Source of the DNA: Sodiomyces alkalinus F11
Taxonomy: Eukaryota; Ascomycota; Sordariomycetes; Glomerellales; Plectosphaerellaceae
Assembly: GCF_003711515.1 (NCBI RefSeq)
Contig: NW_021167080.1
Coordinates: 6,423,464 to 6,487,463, forward strand
Direction of reading: 5' to 3'
Length of the DNA: 64,000 bases
In this document: positions 31,410-44,898 of the stretch, piece after piece
Layout: each line of letters opens with the position of its first letter
Numbering within the stretch: the first letter of the stretch is position 1
Translations under genes and position numbers: made by a program
The notes under the pieces: generated by a model
What the model was told of the DNA's origin: nothing
What the model saw: only the letters and a program-made list of their open reading frames with translations
Databases searched by the model: none

Positions 31410-34400
31410 TCGATGTCCATTTCCAATTTCCATTCACCAGGTGGACTTGGGAGGATCGGGTTAATTTGATGGATGTGCCAATATGACAGACATTGAATAC
31501 CCTATCTCCCTTTCCCTCCCTTCTGAGCTGAACTTGGAAGAACACGCCTGTCCCTTCGGGCTCACGTTATCTTTTTTCTTTTCCTATTATTATTTCTTCC
31601 TTTCCTCCTCTTACTCTTAAGTGTTTGTCATGTCCTGGCAATCGTCATGTAATTAGCTAACACTATATGAAGCGAAGGTAGGAGAAAAGGCGGACTCTGA
31701 AGAGGGAAGAGACTTCTCAGTTGGCTCTACAACGATATGAACGGAGAATGGGGACCCATAGCGCGGCGTTCTCGGAACCAAACCAGGGGGAGCAGGAGGG
31801 TTGGTTTTGGGTTTGTTCTACAATTACGAATACCAATAGTATACGAGAAAACAAAAACATAATACGTAACGCGTTAACGGAGGACGTCCGAAGGCTGTGC
31901 TAACTAACGTATTTATCAGCAACAACAATTTTACGAATGGCTGCCGTCGTGAGAATGGTGGGTGGACCGATTTCGCCCCGAGTCACGAACGTTCCGGTGT
32001 CGACTTGTGGGCTCGGTCCACAGAAGGGCACTTATTCAAAAGAAGGACACGTTATCTTGTTTCTCGAACGGTATGCCCTTCGGAGAGTTTCCAGAGATTG
32101 ATTCGTCTTACTCGCTACATCAGCCCTTTCCTTCGTCGTAACGGCGCGATTACTCCGTACACGTACGTGTACAAGGTGTCCAGGAGCCTATGTGCGGATC
32201 TCCTCCTATCCACCTCTGCTTTCGAGATGAGCTTGAGCTATCCTCGCGGCGGACGGTAGGTAGTTTACTTGGCTCTCTTCGATAAGCACGGGAATATCAT
32301 AGTGTGGCCACTTCTTCCGTATTCGAAACACAGCTTACGAGGTCCGAGTGGATCAAGTAACGGGCGGCAAAGAAGGGAAAGGCACTGTACTCCGTGGAAT
32401 ATAGCAAACGAGTCATGCTGGAAGTTTATCTTATTTAACCTTTCCGCGTCGCCGAATGCGGGAGTTTAAAACCGTTGGCGAATGGCAAATGGCGAATGGC
32501 GAATCTCCGAGGAGCTTGGTTTGGATCAGATATAGCATCGGGACCTTGGGTGTGCCCCAAGCTCGTTTTCGCCTCGCCCGCCGTCGAGGCCAAATTTACG
32601 GACACCTGATTACCTACTGGTTGCGGCCATCAAGTGAATGACTAGGCCAGATCCAACGTTATTTCTGAGTAGACCGGGGAGGGGGGCAGTGCACTTCAGT
32701 GTGTAGGCCAGCCATCCCCCTGACAATCTTGCTTTCTTTTCGCTGCTGCCTTCGTCGAGTGGCGGACGGCCCCATCCAACTCGGCATACCGCACTTTGCG
32801 CTTCTACTTCATTCTAGTTGTCCCACAAAGTTTCCGCCGTCGAGTCCGGACCTCGTCCATCACCGGGGGCAGTTTCCGCGGAAGAAACAGACAGACGTTA
32901 CAACGTAGATGGATGTTCGCACATGAATACCTGAACACCAGTTGAATGGGTAACGTGGAGGTTTCTCGGTGCTGGAGATGGCGCAGCAGCACAGTCTTGT
33001 ACGTTCTTCAGCTTTGCGATACAGAGTATGTGTACGGAGTACGGAGTTCGGAGTAGGCATGTCGACCGGCTGACTGCGTGGTCATGCGGGCTGTTTTATT
33101 ACATAATCTGGGAACTAGACCACACGGAGTCAACTCGAGAACCTGTTCCCTCAAACGTACCTTCTTGAAGTACATCCAAAATTCACATACCTTAGTATTA
33201 CGGAGTGCAATTGCCTTATGCCATGTCTTCGCTTTTTTTTTTCTGGGTATCCTACTAAGGTACACAGGCAAAATCGAAGCAGTACCGGACCCTTGTACCC
33301 GTACATCCTACACTTACACAAGGCGGACCAGGGAACCAAAAGAGAAACCATGGCCCCGAGGCACTTTCATTGGGTGATGTGATGCTGATCCCAAACATAT
33401 ATCTAAGCTTATAATCACTACCGGTACAACACGAAGTACGAATATGGCCAGTGATGACCATGGGCCGACACGGGCCGCAGACGGGGGCCCGTCAGAACGA
33501 GTGCGCCTTCGCTGCGTGCTGCTGTACGGGGTATTCAACATCCGGAGTAGTGAACATCAAATCGAGGCTACCAGGTGTTAGATTCCCCGTGGAAGGCCCG
33601 GGACTTTTCACGAACAAAACAAATAAATAAAAACATGAGCCATCGGGCGTCGTCGACAACGCACACAAGGATCAAGACCGGATCCTCGGGACATCCTGTG
33701 AGGATAGGACTTTGCGGAATTGCTCACAGCACCGCCTCCGCCTTCCCCGCCGTTCTCTCGTGTTATATATTTGCATACCTATTCACACAAACCTCCCAGG
33801 CAGCAACAAAAAATACATTCACTGCGAAGGAGAAGAAGGGCTTTGAGAGAGACGAGATGCAAAGAGTAAAAGGACGGAAAATGCTGTATCAGAGAGGGGG
33901 AGCTTCTTCTGGTGCTCCCAGAATAATTCTTGCGGTTGTTTTTCTAGCATAATTCTTCTTGTTCGAGCCTCCCATGGCAAAATGAGCCCCAGGGTCGCTT
34001 TCCGTTCCAAAACAATATAACCTCCTGTTTCCCCAAATCCTTGGGTCCGTTTTTTCCACGCAAAGAAAAGAAAACATGTCCGTAACCGTCGTAGCCCGTG
34101 AAAAGAACTGGTGGGAAACACTCAAGTCTCGCTTGGCTCAGAAGCACGAAGCATACAAAACAAAACAAAACAAAAAAAAAAAAAAACCCCCCCATCGCTT
34201 GGTATCACGCCTTCCCACCCACGCTTTCCATTCTATTGTGTTTGATATTGTTCTTCGATGTTCTCCCCTTGCCTGGAAAGAAGAAGAAAAGATCCCCGCA
34301 TCTAGGAGGCGGGCCACTCAAACGGGGCAACCAGTGCAGTTTGGCTTCCCCGACCAAAGTTCGCCATTAGAAATAATGGTATATGTCCCCCCCGGTGGAA

Positions 34401-35194
34401 AGAGAATATAGAAGACGAAAAGAAGAAGAAAAGGCCAATGAAGTGAAACGGAGGAAGAAATCGATCGTGCCGCTTTTTCCTGTCTGAATGTACGCCCGCT
34501 GCGCCAGCAACATTTTGCTCTGATAATCGTTCATCAGCTCGCTGATGTTTTTCAAGTTGGCCCGGCCACTTCGTGACTTTTTTTGAGCTGTTCTTTTTGG
34601 ACTAACCCAACGAGCAACATCGTCCATGTTGTAAAAAAAAACCTCCATTGATTCCCAACTCCGCGCTGTTCGAAGAAAAAAGAGATAGATTTGAGTCGTA
34701 ACAAGTGAACGAGAAAAGAAAAAAAGGAAATAAAAAAAGGCTCCAACGATCGGATCCGTGATATGGACGTGAGGTAGATCTCGCGGAATACATACAAGTC
34801 GAAGTTAAAAAAAAAAAAAAAAAAAAAAAGAGAACGTAAATGTAGACTCTGGACCGGAGCATTGGCCGGCGTCACGGACTTGTCCTGTCTTGCGGTCCGG
34901 GAAGTGACACAACACCCAAGACAACCATGGGTCGGCATTAGCTCCAATGACCAGACCCTTCCCGAGGTAAGGAGGAAGGTAGAAAGGGTTTGGCGTGCGA
35001 CGTTATCGAGGCGCCGCCGGTAGAGTAGGATCCGACAGGGAATCCTAGACCAGACAAGTCCAACAATCCCAGGAAGGTTCTCCGAGAGAAGCATGAATCC
35101 ATAGAGGTTATTCCAAGAACGCAATTCTTCGCCGACCCTCTCCTCGGCCAAGACAGCGGGGGCCGTTTTGCTCAAGGAATCCATTAGAGGGAAG
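31410..35194. other. Convergent intergenic region (3.8 kb), no recognised gene
   Basis: This lies between the 3' ends of the membrane-protein gene and the kinase gene. Open frames are all below about 125 codons apart from extensions of the kinase frame, and none shows a family motif. It has several TACGGAGTA/TACTCCGTA motifs (32150, 32388, 33025-33050, 33195) and A-rich runs at 34165-34190 and 34808-34829. Normal CA/TG content shows it is not a RIP target. A long 3' UTR or non-coding transcript is possible. Confidence 0.55.
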
Positions 35195-36968
35195 CTAATA
35201 GCAACCTTGAGAAAACAGAGGGACCTGGTGGTGAAACGGAATGTGCGGTTGTATGGCAGGGCCCTGTTGTTGGACGCACTTAACCATGTCCCACCAAAAA
35301 GGGAAGTAGGAGGTCTTGGGTTGTTGAACACAAGCAACATGTGGAGCAACCGGCAATGGCGCGGGCACCTGCACAACCATGGAATCCCGCGAGGAAACAG
35401 GTCCTGTGTAATGTTGTCCTTGTCCTTGTCGCGGCGGTGGTGGTTGTTGGGGCACAAATTCCTGGACTGGGTAACCAAACGGCGCTGGGGTTTGTTCCTC
35501 CGGCTCATACATGCGCGGTGGCGGAGAAATCTGCCGCTGGTCATTCTGCTGCTGCTGCTGCTGCTGCTCCTGGAGAAAGTCCTCGTCAAGGTCGTCAAGT
35601 GTCGACACGCTCGAGGTGAGCGAGCTAGAGTCGTGTGAACAGATAGAGCCATCGTCATCGCTGGACGAGGCCGGAGAGAGGCATGCGTCGTCATGGTCTT
35701 GATCCACGACGGCATCCTCACAGTGAACGTATTCGAAGAATTGGGGGGTGCTAGGCGCCGGAGAGACCGGCGGGGTAGGCAGCGGTGCGGCGCCCGCCGC
35801 CGGGACGGTCAATCCGGAGCAACCCATAATGCGGGTCCGGAGTTCCCGCAACGTGATGCGCTGTTCAGGGTCGCGCGTGAAGATCCTTCCCAGGATGTCG
35901 TTGAGCTCATCCGTCACAGGCAGGATCGTTTTGAGAAATCCCGGGTTCCGGCTAAAGGCCCGGTACGTGGAGTCGTCGAAAGACGCCTGTTTCCATGGGT
36001 TGCGTCCACAGGTCAGGTTGACCAGGATGACTCCAAGGCTCCAAACATCGTTGGGCGCGCAAAGATAGAAAGGATTCCTGGAAGAATGGTCCAAGCATTC
36101 TAGAAGAAGAGAAAAGAGTGAAACGTCAGTGGGAAGTCACGGGGAGGGGAGCGTGAGACGGATGGGGCGAAGATGGGGAAGGGAAGAATGAATACAAAAT
36201 GAGGAAAGAAGAAAACGCGAGTGTGTATGAATGTAAAAATCATCCCCTCGAAGACGAGAAACCTCCCCCCCGGGAAATCTGCCTACCTGGACTCATGTAA
36301 AAGGTTGAACCGCAACCGTAGTCCTCGGATCGATCATCGGCAGTGGCAAGGCCAAAGTCGGCGAGCTTGACAGTCTCGCCCTGGTCAGTAACCAAGATGT
36401 TTTCCGGCTTTAGGTCCCGGTGGTAGATCCCAAGGCTGTGGCAGTGTTCTACGGCATCCAGTATCTGGAGGAAGACTCTCCTGGCGAGGTCGTCCTTGCC
36501 CACATAGCGGCCACGCTCGGTGATGTTGTAGAAGAGATCTCCCTCGGGGCAATACTCCAGGATGACATAGATGCAGTCCGGGTCGTCGACGATCTTGAGC
36601 AGCGACAAGACGTTCTCGTGAGTTGAGGCGAAGTAGTGAAGGCGGATCTCCCGGTTCTGGAAGGCGACTTGCCGGCGATCGAGGGGGGTTCCGTCAGGGT
36701 TGAACTTGCTGAGGCACTTGACGGCGTACCGGAGGCCCGTGTTGACGTCGACGGCCGTGTAGACCACACCATAGGCTCCAGTTCCCAAGATGCTCGTCAG
36801 CTGCAGCTTTCCTTCCAGGAACATTCCCAGGCGCTCCTCTGGTCTTAGCGGCACATGTCCCGTTTGGCAGTGAGGTGGTGTTGTTACGGGTTGCTGGAGA
36901 GAACTCTTCTCGTCGTACACCGGCGATGCTGGCGGGGTGGGATATCCAAAGCCCAGGACATGCTGCAT
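35195..36968 (-). CDS. Ran1/Sks1-like serine/threonine protein kinase
   Basis: Exons 36968-36287 and 36099-35195, 528 aa. The 187-nt intron (36286-36100, donor GTAGGC, acceptor TTCTAG) joins CCAG|AA as the APE-loop equivalent SPECLD. The kinase domain spans about 53-315: Gly-loop LGTGAYGVVY (61-70), VAIK-type Lys84, Glu107, HRDLKPEN (183-190), DFG (204-206) and DVWSLGV (245-251). All catalytic residues are present, so it should be active. The insert SKFNPDGTPLDRRQ and the activation loop YGCGSTFYMSPECL resemble fission yeast Ran1/Pat1 and budding yeast Sks1/Vhs1, which act in nutrient and meiosis control. The C-terminal 210 residues are disordered, acidic/Ser-rich, with a polyGln run (about 405-412) and Pro/Gln-rich stretches. 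Start chosen at Met in MQHVLGFGYPTPPASP; the upstream in-frame extension is low-complexity. Confidence 0.9.
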
Positions 36969-38451
36969 GGTTTGAAAAAGGAGGGAGCTTCCAGGGGTCG
37001 CAAAGCGGGGGATAAGGGATGGAGATTCCTTCTCGGATACCTGGGACCAGGGTGGAACACTCCTCAACGGCCGGGAAAAAAAAGAAGAAAAAAAGGAAGA
37101 GTCCAGATAGAGACGAAGAGAAAAGGAAAACCTGGCAACGTGACCAAAAACTTTCGGGGTTGGAACGGCTGATGGGGGCCTGCAACCACAAGTGGAAACA
37201 ACAGCAAGCAAACAACCTGGCAGTACGGCCTAGAGATCTGGATGAGAATGGACCTTCAGAGCGGGCGAGATCGCGAAGGTATTGATTTGACGTCGAGTAA
37301 ACGAGTCAAACAAGGTTACTGCTTTTGCGCTGGGAGCATCTGGAAAGAGTCGTTTGAAAGGAGAATAAAAATATAGAGGGTGGAAAAAAAAAAGGGAAAA
37401 AAAGGAAAGGGGGGACGTCGGAGAGGTATAGTTGAGAAAGTCGACAAGTCGAAATTAAAACGTATGGGCGACGGAGAGTAGAGGCGAGTAGTCGTAAAGG
37501 GTCCGAATTAACCACCCCAATGAGCCTATCGAAGGGTAGTGTAAGTTGTTAGAGCAGGGCGAAAGGAAAGATAGTCGTAGTGGAAGAAACGTTTTGAGCG
37601 CGACTACGGGAAAGAGCCTAAGAGAGCCGAAACAACAAGGCGCACGATGGTGGGATGTAGATGGTTGATATCTCTGGCCGAACACCGAAAAGGAAACGAT
37701 CGAGGCGATATGGGAGCAGGCAGTGCCCCCCGGAACGAGTGGGCTGGGAGTGCTGTGTGGTCCGTGAGGCACCCACCTCTCATCACAGACCAGACACAGA
37801 CCAGCGGCCAAGCGACCAGCGACACCGGCGTTCTCTCCCCTGGCCTCCATGGGAGCGGGGCCACAAGATTAAGTGACAGGGATGGAACGACGCGCATGTC
37901 TTAGCACATGGACCCACTCCCTCATTCGCCCAGGCCACTCTTGTTTCGACAAGGCCCAGCTGCCACTCGACCGGAGAAGAAAGGGGGTGTGTGGGTTTGT
38001 TCGAGAGGGTGGATGGTAAGGTAAGGTGTAGGTACGTTGTAAGTATCCAATCCGGAGACGAGGAGTGTTGCCTTTTTCACACGCACACACACACACCACA
38101 CATCTTCTGTGTCTCCTCTTTCTCCCACTGTCTTCAATAAGCTCTCTCTCTCCTCCGCTGATGGTGGTGTGGAGGCGACCGCAGACAGGCTAGCCAACCA
38201 GTTGGCCTTCGCCGAGCCAAGCTAAGCCCTTAGAGGAGAGCTGCGGGTTGCGTGGTGACGAGTCGTGAATTTTTCGAGTTCACTCGATGACACAGAGCCC
38301 TTAATAACGCGTAGTGGCTAGGTTAGTGGTCAGATGCCCGGTCCGGTGCAATTACTGCTGCCACATATGCCTAGCCACTGCAGCCAGTCCTTCATACTTA
38401 GCCAGTAACCAGCCGGGGTGACGGCTCCACGCCTCTGACGTTTTGCGCCTG

Positions 38452-38514
38452 ATGATGCTGCTGCTGCTGCTGCTGCCGCTGCCGCTGCCCTGTGCCCTGT
38501 GCCCTGTGCCCTGT
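38452..38514. repeat. CTG repeats followed by four copies of GCCCTGT
   Basis: About eight CTG triplets run into CCGCTG units and then a 7-bp tandem repeat (GCCCTGT). No coding frame supports it. Confidence 0.9.
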
Positions 38515-38701
38515 GGCGGGCAGGGAGGCGACATAACCGTTAAAAGCGGGCCAAGTGATGAGACTGGCTGCACTGCATTGCACTGTTCAGAGTCGTTCTT
38601 CGATCCTTCCGGACGGGGTTGGGCGAGCACTCCTCGAAACACATAATGCCGGATCCATGACTTTTGCCAGTTTTGGCAAGATTCCCCTTCCCCTTCAGAT
38701 G

Positions 38702-39241
38702 GAGTAGCGGTATCCCGCATCCCCCCCTTCGGTCCTCCGCAAGCGCCTATCCCATTTAGGGCGCGCTGCCGAGGGCGTTCCTCGGCTAGGAAATTAGCGT
38801 CTATGCCCAAAGTCCCGGTACATCGTGAGATCGTGGACTACTGCTATGTCGCTAGAGGTACTATCTAGGAAGCTAGCCATTATAATTGGCTGGGGGGGTA
38901 CCTAAACGATACCTAAGACTGCCCACGTATCGTATGCCTCTACGGACTCGAGCAGGGCTCTATATATTAAAGCCCTTAAGGGCGTAGGCGGCTTCGGACA
39001 AGGGAAGGACATAGTGAGATTTTGAGGCTGGAGATTAATGTAAATATCTTAAAATAGCAGCGAATTCGTACGTTAAAGCATCTAAGGTGAGTCGGATGAA
39101 AATTCTTCGTCTTCCCTGTGTCCACGATCTGTACCGGGACTTTAGGTACAGACGCTAATTTCCTCGCTAAGGAACGCCCTCGCCTAAATAGGATAGGCGC
39201 TTGCGGAGGACCGAAGGGGGGGATGCGGGATACCGCTACTC
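38702..39241. mobile_element. Mutator-like MITE (540 bp) with about 135-bp TIRs
   Basis: The left arm (38702 to about 38840) and the reverse complement of the right arm (about 39110-39241) match over some 130 bp with a few indels. Both begin GAGTAGCGGTATCCCGCATC. The direct repeat CTTCAGATG (38693-38701 and 39242-39250) gives a 9-bp target duplication. Long TIRs, G...C ends and a 9-bp TSD are the hallmarks of Mutator-like elements. The roughly 270-bp core codes for nothing visible. CA/TG are retained in the arms but sparse in part of the core (38870-38960). Confidence 0.85.
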
Positions 39242-40345
39242 CTTCAGATGGGATTCCGATCCTGCTAGGAAACTGATTAATAGATCAGCGGGCGTTTTTG
39301 GTCCTTTCGACCCCTTTCGGTGCGCCGCTTTTCCAGTCGAAAGGATAGTCATCTTGGTCTCTGCTTGGATCAGAACGATGACGGTTCGTTCTTACAAAAG
39401 GGTTGTGCTACCAACAAGGACGGATCCGTCCGCGTTGCGTGTGGTAACTGACCACACTCGCCGGCTGTAACGGCGGCAATGCTTCATGATGGCATGTCAG
39501 TCGGGTGGTTGGCTTAAATGGATGGCGCTGCTGAGGTCTCTCTGGGGCTTTTGTGCTGGTGACTTTGGTTACAGGTTGGGACGAGTTCTGTCGCAGCACC
39601 CGTCGGCGGCTGGCTCGTACAACTCCTTAGTGGTTGAGGGTTCCATCAGCCCATAATTCAGCAGTAACTGACTGGTTCTTTCGTTTGCAAACGTCTGTTT
39701 GTATACGAAGCCTCGATCTGGTGCAGCCACTGGTCACTATTGGGACAAGTCCCCGGGGGGGGGGGGGCGTATTGCCTTTGCCGTTTCCGGCCTAAACATT
39801 GCATGCCGACGAATGCAGACAGCAGAGCGGTGTACAAAGTGCTAATCATTCGCGTGAAGTCGCGGTCGACTTTCGTTAGGTATTGCGTCGTGCCGGGCGG
39901 CAATATAAAAAAAAGAAGAAGAAAAAACGGAGCCCGGTGCCGGTAATCATCGGTCAGCGGATCGTCAACTGGGAAGTTGCTAACATTTGCATTCGACTTG
40001 ACCAAGGTGGCCCGGTGAGCGATCAACCAGAGGGCTCGCGTGTCTGTCCTAGGTTAGCGTTTGTCCGAGCTGTCACCCGCTGGTTACGTAGTAAGGAATG
40101 AGATGCGCAGAGATGCCACCTAACGTGGTCATGCGGCATTGCAGGGCTTTGTTGCTGCTGTTGTTTGGGATACATGAGCGAGAAGCTGGGAATTAACGGG
40201 GCGGGGCCGTGGCTAGGGAACTGGCTTCGTCTTCCGAGGAGGCTTGGTCGGTAAGCCCAGGTCGAGTCCAGCCCCAACAGAGTTAGCATGAAAGGTACGA
40301 AGGTACAGAAGTACAGAAGGTACATACATATGTACAGAGGGATAC

Positions 40346-40568
40346 TGTAGAGTGTGTGACATAAAGCGTGTATATTGAGTGTGTGGAAAAAGGGAGCTAT
40401 CTAGATCCCACGGCTAGACCTCGAGGAGGTTTTGTCGCATTGGCACACGCGAAGATTTCCCCCAAGTCAGAAGAGTCAGAAGAGTGCATTTTTGACGTGC
40501 AACAGGTTTGGCTACCTAAATGCGGCAACCTGATTAGTTAGCTGTGGGCACGGACCACCACCGCAACA
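40346..40568 (-). repeat. Copia-2 3' LTR (223 bp)
   Basis: Adjoins the gene island and is almost free of RIP (TGTAGAGTGTGTGACATAAA), unlike its partner at 56103. It has about 77 bp (from about 40433) absent from the 5' LTR. Confidence 0.9.
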
Positions 40569-43500
40569 CTCCCCCGTAGGCAAAGCTCTAAAAAATAACT
40601 CAAACGGCTCAAACGGCCGAAAAGCTCAAAAAACGCGTAAAACGCAAAAAGCTTATAAACAATATTAAAATTCTTGTATAAGTATTATTAGTTAGGCACT
40701 TCAAAGGCCATAAGCTAACTTATACTTTTTTTCTCTTTTTAGTAGCTAATCACACATATAAATAAATACCGATACTTCCCGACTTCTTCTAATTAACTGC
40801 TATACCAATCGTTCTTTCGAGTCTATATTATATCGAACTACCAAATAAACCCTCTAAATAATAATCTCCAATACCCTTATTACTACTACTAAACGCTTTC
40901 CTCGCGTTTTTAATCTAATCCTCCTAGGTGCCACGATAAGATAAGGTCCGAGGTGCCCTCTCGCGCCGTTAAGTTATTGGCGTGTTAATTCGCTTAACGA
41001 GGTCGCTTAAAGCAGCCTATCGCTTCTCGCGATAGTGACGAATTAGGACTAATAGTAGATTAGGTTCACGGCCTGCGCTCCTATCTCTAAGGGCCTTACT
41101 ATCGTAGCTTCTGTTATAGTCGCTATTCTCGTGGTTATTATTAGGTAATACTAATTAATTAGTTACCTATATAGATATCCAACGTCTCTAGGTCTTTAGA
41201 GATCGTCTATTATTAAGTTAACAGCACCTATTAGTACTCTATCATCTCTATAAACCGTGCCTAATCGTCACTAACGGTATCAGACTAGCATTTACGGCTA
41301 CGTCTTAGTAGTCTATAGTAATCTATAGTAATCTATCGGCCTTTTAGCTCCTTATTAAGGATAGACTATACTAATCCTTCTCTCCGCTATATTTTGTCTC
41401 CTAGCAAAGCCAGTTCTTAACTGTTATAATAGCAGTTTATAGGTATATAAGGCCTCTTCTATCGGCTATAGGAAGAGGTGCTAAAATAGTCTCCTCTAAC
41501 CGCCCTTACGGGGGTTTATTATACCGTTAGTTCTATATAGCTAAGCCGAGTTAATCCACGAATTCGCGGTGCTTTTAACGGTTAAGGGCTTTAGTAAGGC
41601 TATCTACGGCTATCTCTCTAGTACTAACGTGCTTAAGGTCGAATTAGCCTGCTTCTATCCATTAGATAATCTATTTATATCTCGTGTCAATATACCGCGT
41701 TCATACCGTGTTAAGGGTATTTAGTACCTAGCTTAAAGCTCTAGTACTATTAGTTATTAGGAGTAAAGGTCTATTAATTAGAGAGGTTATTGCCGCGACG
41801 GGGTTAGCGATCTATTAAAGATTAAGGGCTATAGGTATAAGATTGATAAACTCGGCCTCTATAGTGCCTAGAGTAATAAACGGCTGCTTTTTAGATTTCT
41901 ATATAATTAGTCCTCCCGCGAGAAATACTATATAGCCGCCTATTAAGGTTCTGCTAACTATATCTGCGTGGGCGGTATCTGCCGCTACGTATAATCCTCG
42001 CGATAGTATGCCTTTAATTCCCTTACCTCCATAGGTGATATTATATCCTAATATGCCTTTAATATACCGCTATAGATACTTTAACGCCGTTTAATATACC
42101 TCTATTAGACCTAAATTTACTTCGTATAGCTTAGAAACTACGAAGGTAATATCGGAGCGTATTCTATAAGTAAAGTAATTAAGGCTATTAGTTGTTTATA
42201 GATACTTTATCTTAATGCCCTCGTTATAGAAAGGATCTGCTATAATGTTAGCTTTAAAGCTATCTAGTAGAGACGTTATTATAGAATTATAGTTAGTTAT
42301 ACCAAACCTATTAAGGATCTTCTTAGTATATTATTATTAATTGATTATAACTGTCTTTACTATCCTGTTTTTTATAATGTTAAAGCCCAGGAACTACTTC
42401 ACTTCTCCGAGATCTCTTAAGGTATATACCTTTAATAGGGTATCGCGAACCTTTACTATAGCTTCCTTAGTTAGGGTAGCCACGTAGACGTCGTTAACGG
42501 AGATAAGAATAATAACTCTAGTAGTCTTATTAATTAGTATGTATCTATCACTATCTAGTAGTTTAAAACCGAGGTTCTTTATATACTTGGCGATATGTCG
42601 AAACCACTATAATAATGCTTCCTTTATACCGTATAACGCCTTCTTTAGAAGGCAGACCTTACCCGGAACTATAGGAAGGCCTTTAGGTTAATTAATATAT
42701 ACTTTAATACCTACGGGGGTATCTACCACGAGGAAAGCAGCATTAAAATCAAAGCTCTCATATTTAAGGTCTTCTATCGTAACGGCTACGAGGAATATCA
42801 TAAGTAAAGCTATCTATACCACTACTATGTATAGATCTTAAACTAACTAGTCGCTAGCTTATTAATTTCTATAAACTATCTATCGAGCTCTATGCCTAAC
42901 GAGGTTACCTTCCTCGTTATACTTATTGTTATAGACCTATTTACCTAGAAGCACTCTAGTATCTTAAGGTCTATTAACTAGTTCCTGGACTCGACGGTCG
43001 TTAAGGGCTTTTAGTTATTATTCTATGACGGGTTTATAGATTATTATAAAGTCTGATCATTTATAAGCTTCTTTATAGGTCTTTAGTATCTAGCTATAGC
43101 TCGAGGATATTAGTTAAACGACCTTATCTACAGTAGGCATACTAAAATAGGTAATCCGTTCTTAATTAATGGAATCTAGTAATATTAATTACGTGACTTT
43201 ATTAGTTATTTGTTCTGGGGTTACTCTGTTAGTTTAAAGCTCCCCCGTAAAGAGACGATCCTACGACGCATCTAATTATTAGTGGCCGTCCTATGAAACT
43301 TATTAAGGCTATTAGGTAATAGTCTTAATAATATCGATAATCACCTTATCTATAGATATATTCACGTTAACTAGTACAGCTTCGTAATCTAGAGCGGACC
43401 CTTAAGATAGATCTTCTTAACTATTCTCCGTAAACTTAATATCTCGAACTCTTAGTACTTAGTCTAGTTTAGGTACCTATATACTATAGATATATCTATA

Positions 43501-44898
43501 GATAGAATCGTATCTAACTAGCCTGTCTTTCTACGCCCTTAGCACTATCTTATTAGCCTTAGGTGGTTTAAATTAACCCTTCTTATAAATATAGGCCACG
43601 TAGCTATAAGTTCTAAGGTATTTAATATAGAGTTTCCGTTAACCTTCTGGGCACTTAAGAGCTCTAGCTAGCTTTTGGTGAGGGCTAAGTCCTAGCAGAA
43701 CTCCCTTATTTAAGGGCAGGAGATTTAATATCTCTGCCGAGGTCTTTAGGGTATATACCTTAATCTATTCTAGGAGGTAATTATTAATAATAAAGGTGCG
43801 TGTTATTTCTATAATAACAGCGTCTACTCTTTTGCCTCTACCGTTTTAGGCTAGGGTATAGATAGCTATAAAGAGAATCGTGATCCCTTCCTCTTTAAGA
43901 TACTTCTTAAGGTTATCGTTATTAAATTCGCCGCCGTTATTACTATAGAAGGCTCTAATCTTAACGTTAGTCTAGCATTCCTATCTTACCTTAAAGTCTT
44001 GAATTTCCTTAGCTATTATTATTTTTTTCTTATCACGAAGCCACCGTATATAGTAATAGCCGGTATACTATTTAACCTAATAGATAACGTATCTATATTC
44101 TCTATAGACGATAGGCTTAACTTTAATAAGCTCTATATTAAATTTACTAGGAGTAGAGGGTACTGCTGGTTTAATTCTTAAGGGCTATTCCTTGGATTTA
44201 GCCAAGTAGCAGGCTTCGTAGTAGAACGCGTTTACTTAGACTACGTTAAACGTAATGCCCTTAGCTTTATAGGCGTTAACGATCTTAGTCCTACCAACGT
44301 GGCCGAGTCTTTTATACTATAGTTCGAAGTCGGCGTTACGAAACTTTATATTCATAGCTACACAGGCCAGGGCGTCCTATATATTGTAATTTCTATCTTC
44401 CACTTAAATAATAGCGATATCTGTTTTCTTACTAACCTTAACGAGGTATTACCCTGTTTTCTTTATATAAAGGACTTCCTATTCGTTACTATAGCTAATT
44501 CCTTAGCTACGAAGATATCCGGAAGATATAAGATTTACTAGAGCGAAAGGATAGTACTAAACCTATTTTATAGTCTATTCGTGAATTTCCTTAGTAGTAG
44601 GATCCTTAGTTTTAAGAAAGATAGAGCCTATTCTGTGTAGGCGAGAGTTACTACTATCTACGGTCTTTATATATAGCAGGTTATCCCTTAGGGTATAATT
44701 CTTAAACTACTTAAGGTCGTTAAAGGTATTAACCTAATAGCCTAAGTCCTAAACCAGATTATTATAAGCTACTATAGTGGATTAGACTACTATAATAAGG
44801 AGAGCACCGTAAAGAGATTATTAATTAAAGGCTAAGCCTCTAGACTTAACTTAGACCTCTTTTATATCCTTAGATATAGCTTCCATGAGCTTATTATC
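40569..44898 (-). pseudogene. Copia-2 pol: integrase, RT, RNase H remnants
   Basis: Minus-strand reading. Integrase at about 43880-44000 gives KIRAFYSNNGGEFNNDNLKK, the copia integrase D...E block. RT at about 42440-42780 gives FDFNAAFLVVDTPVGIKVYI, PGKVCLLKKALYGIKEA and SVNDVYVA (YVDD expected). RNase H follows at lower coordinates (about 41500-42000), poorly legible. In-frame TAG/TAA codons everywhere. The 40570-40680 stretch next to the 3' LTR is A-rich and should contain the polypurine tract. Confidence 0.88.

Larger units (their letters stand above)
36969..40345. other. Upstream region of the kinase gene, with a MITE
   Basis: No recognised gene in 3.4 kb. The A/G-rich DNA at 37070-37130 and 37380-37410 probably belongs to a long kinase 5' UTR or promoter. 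Simple repeats lie at 38452-38514 and a G run at about 39757-39768. A Mutator-type MITE occupies 38702-39241. Composition is normal up to the copia-2 LTR at 40346. Confidence 0.55.

Noticed and set aside
36969..37211. N-terminal extension of the kinase frame
   Set aside because: Poly-Phe/Ser low-complexity from A-rich DNA; the Met at 36968 begins the family-like MQHVLGFGYPTPPASP.
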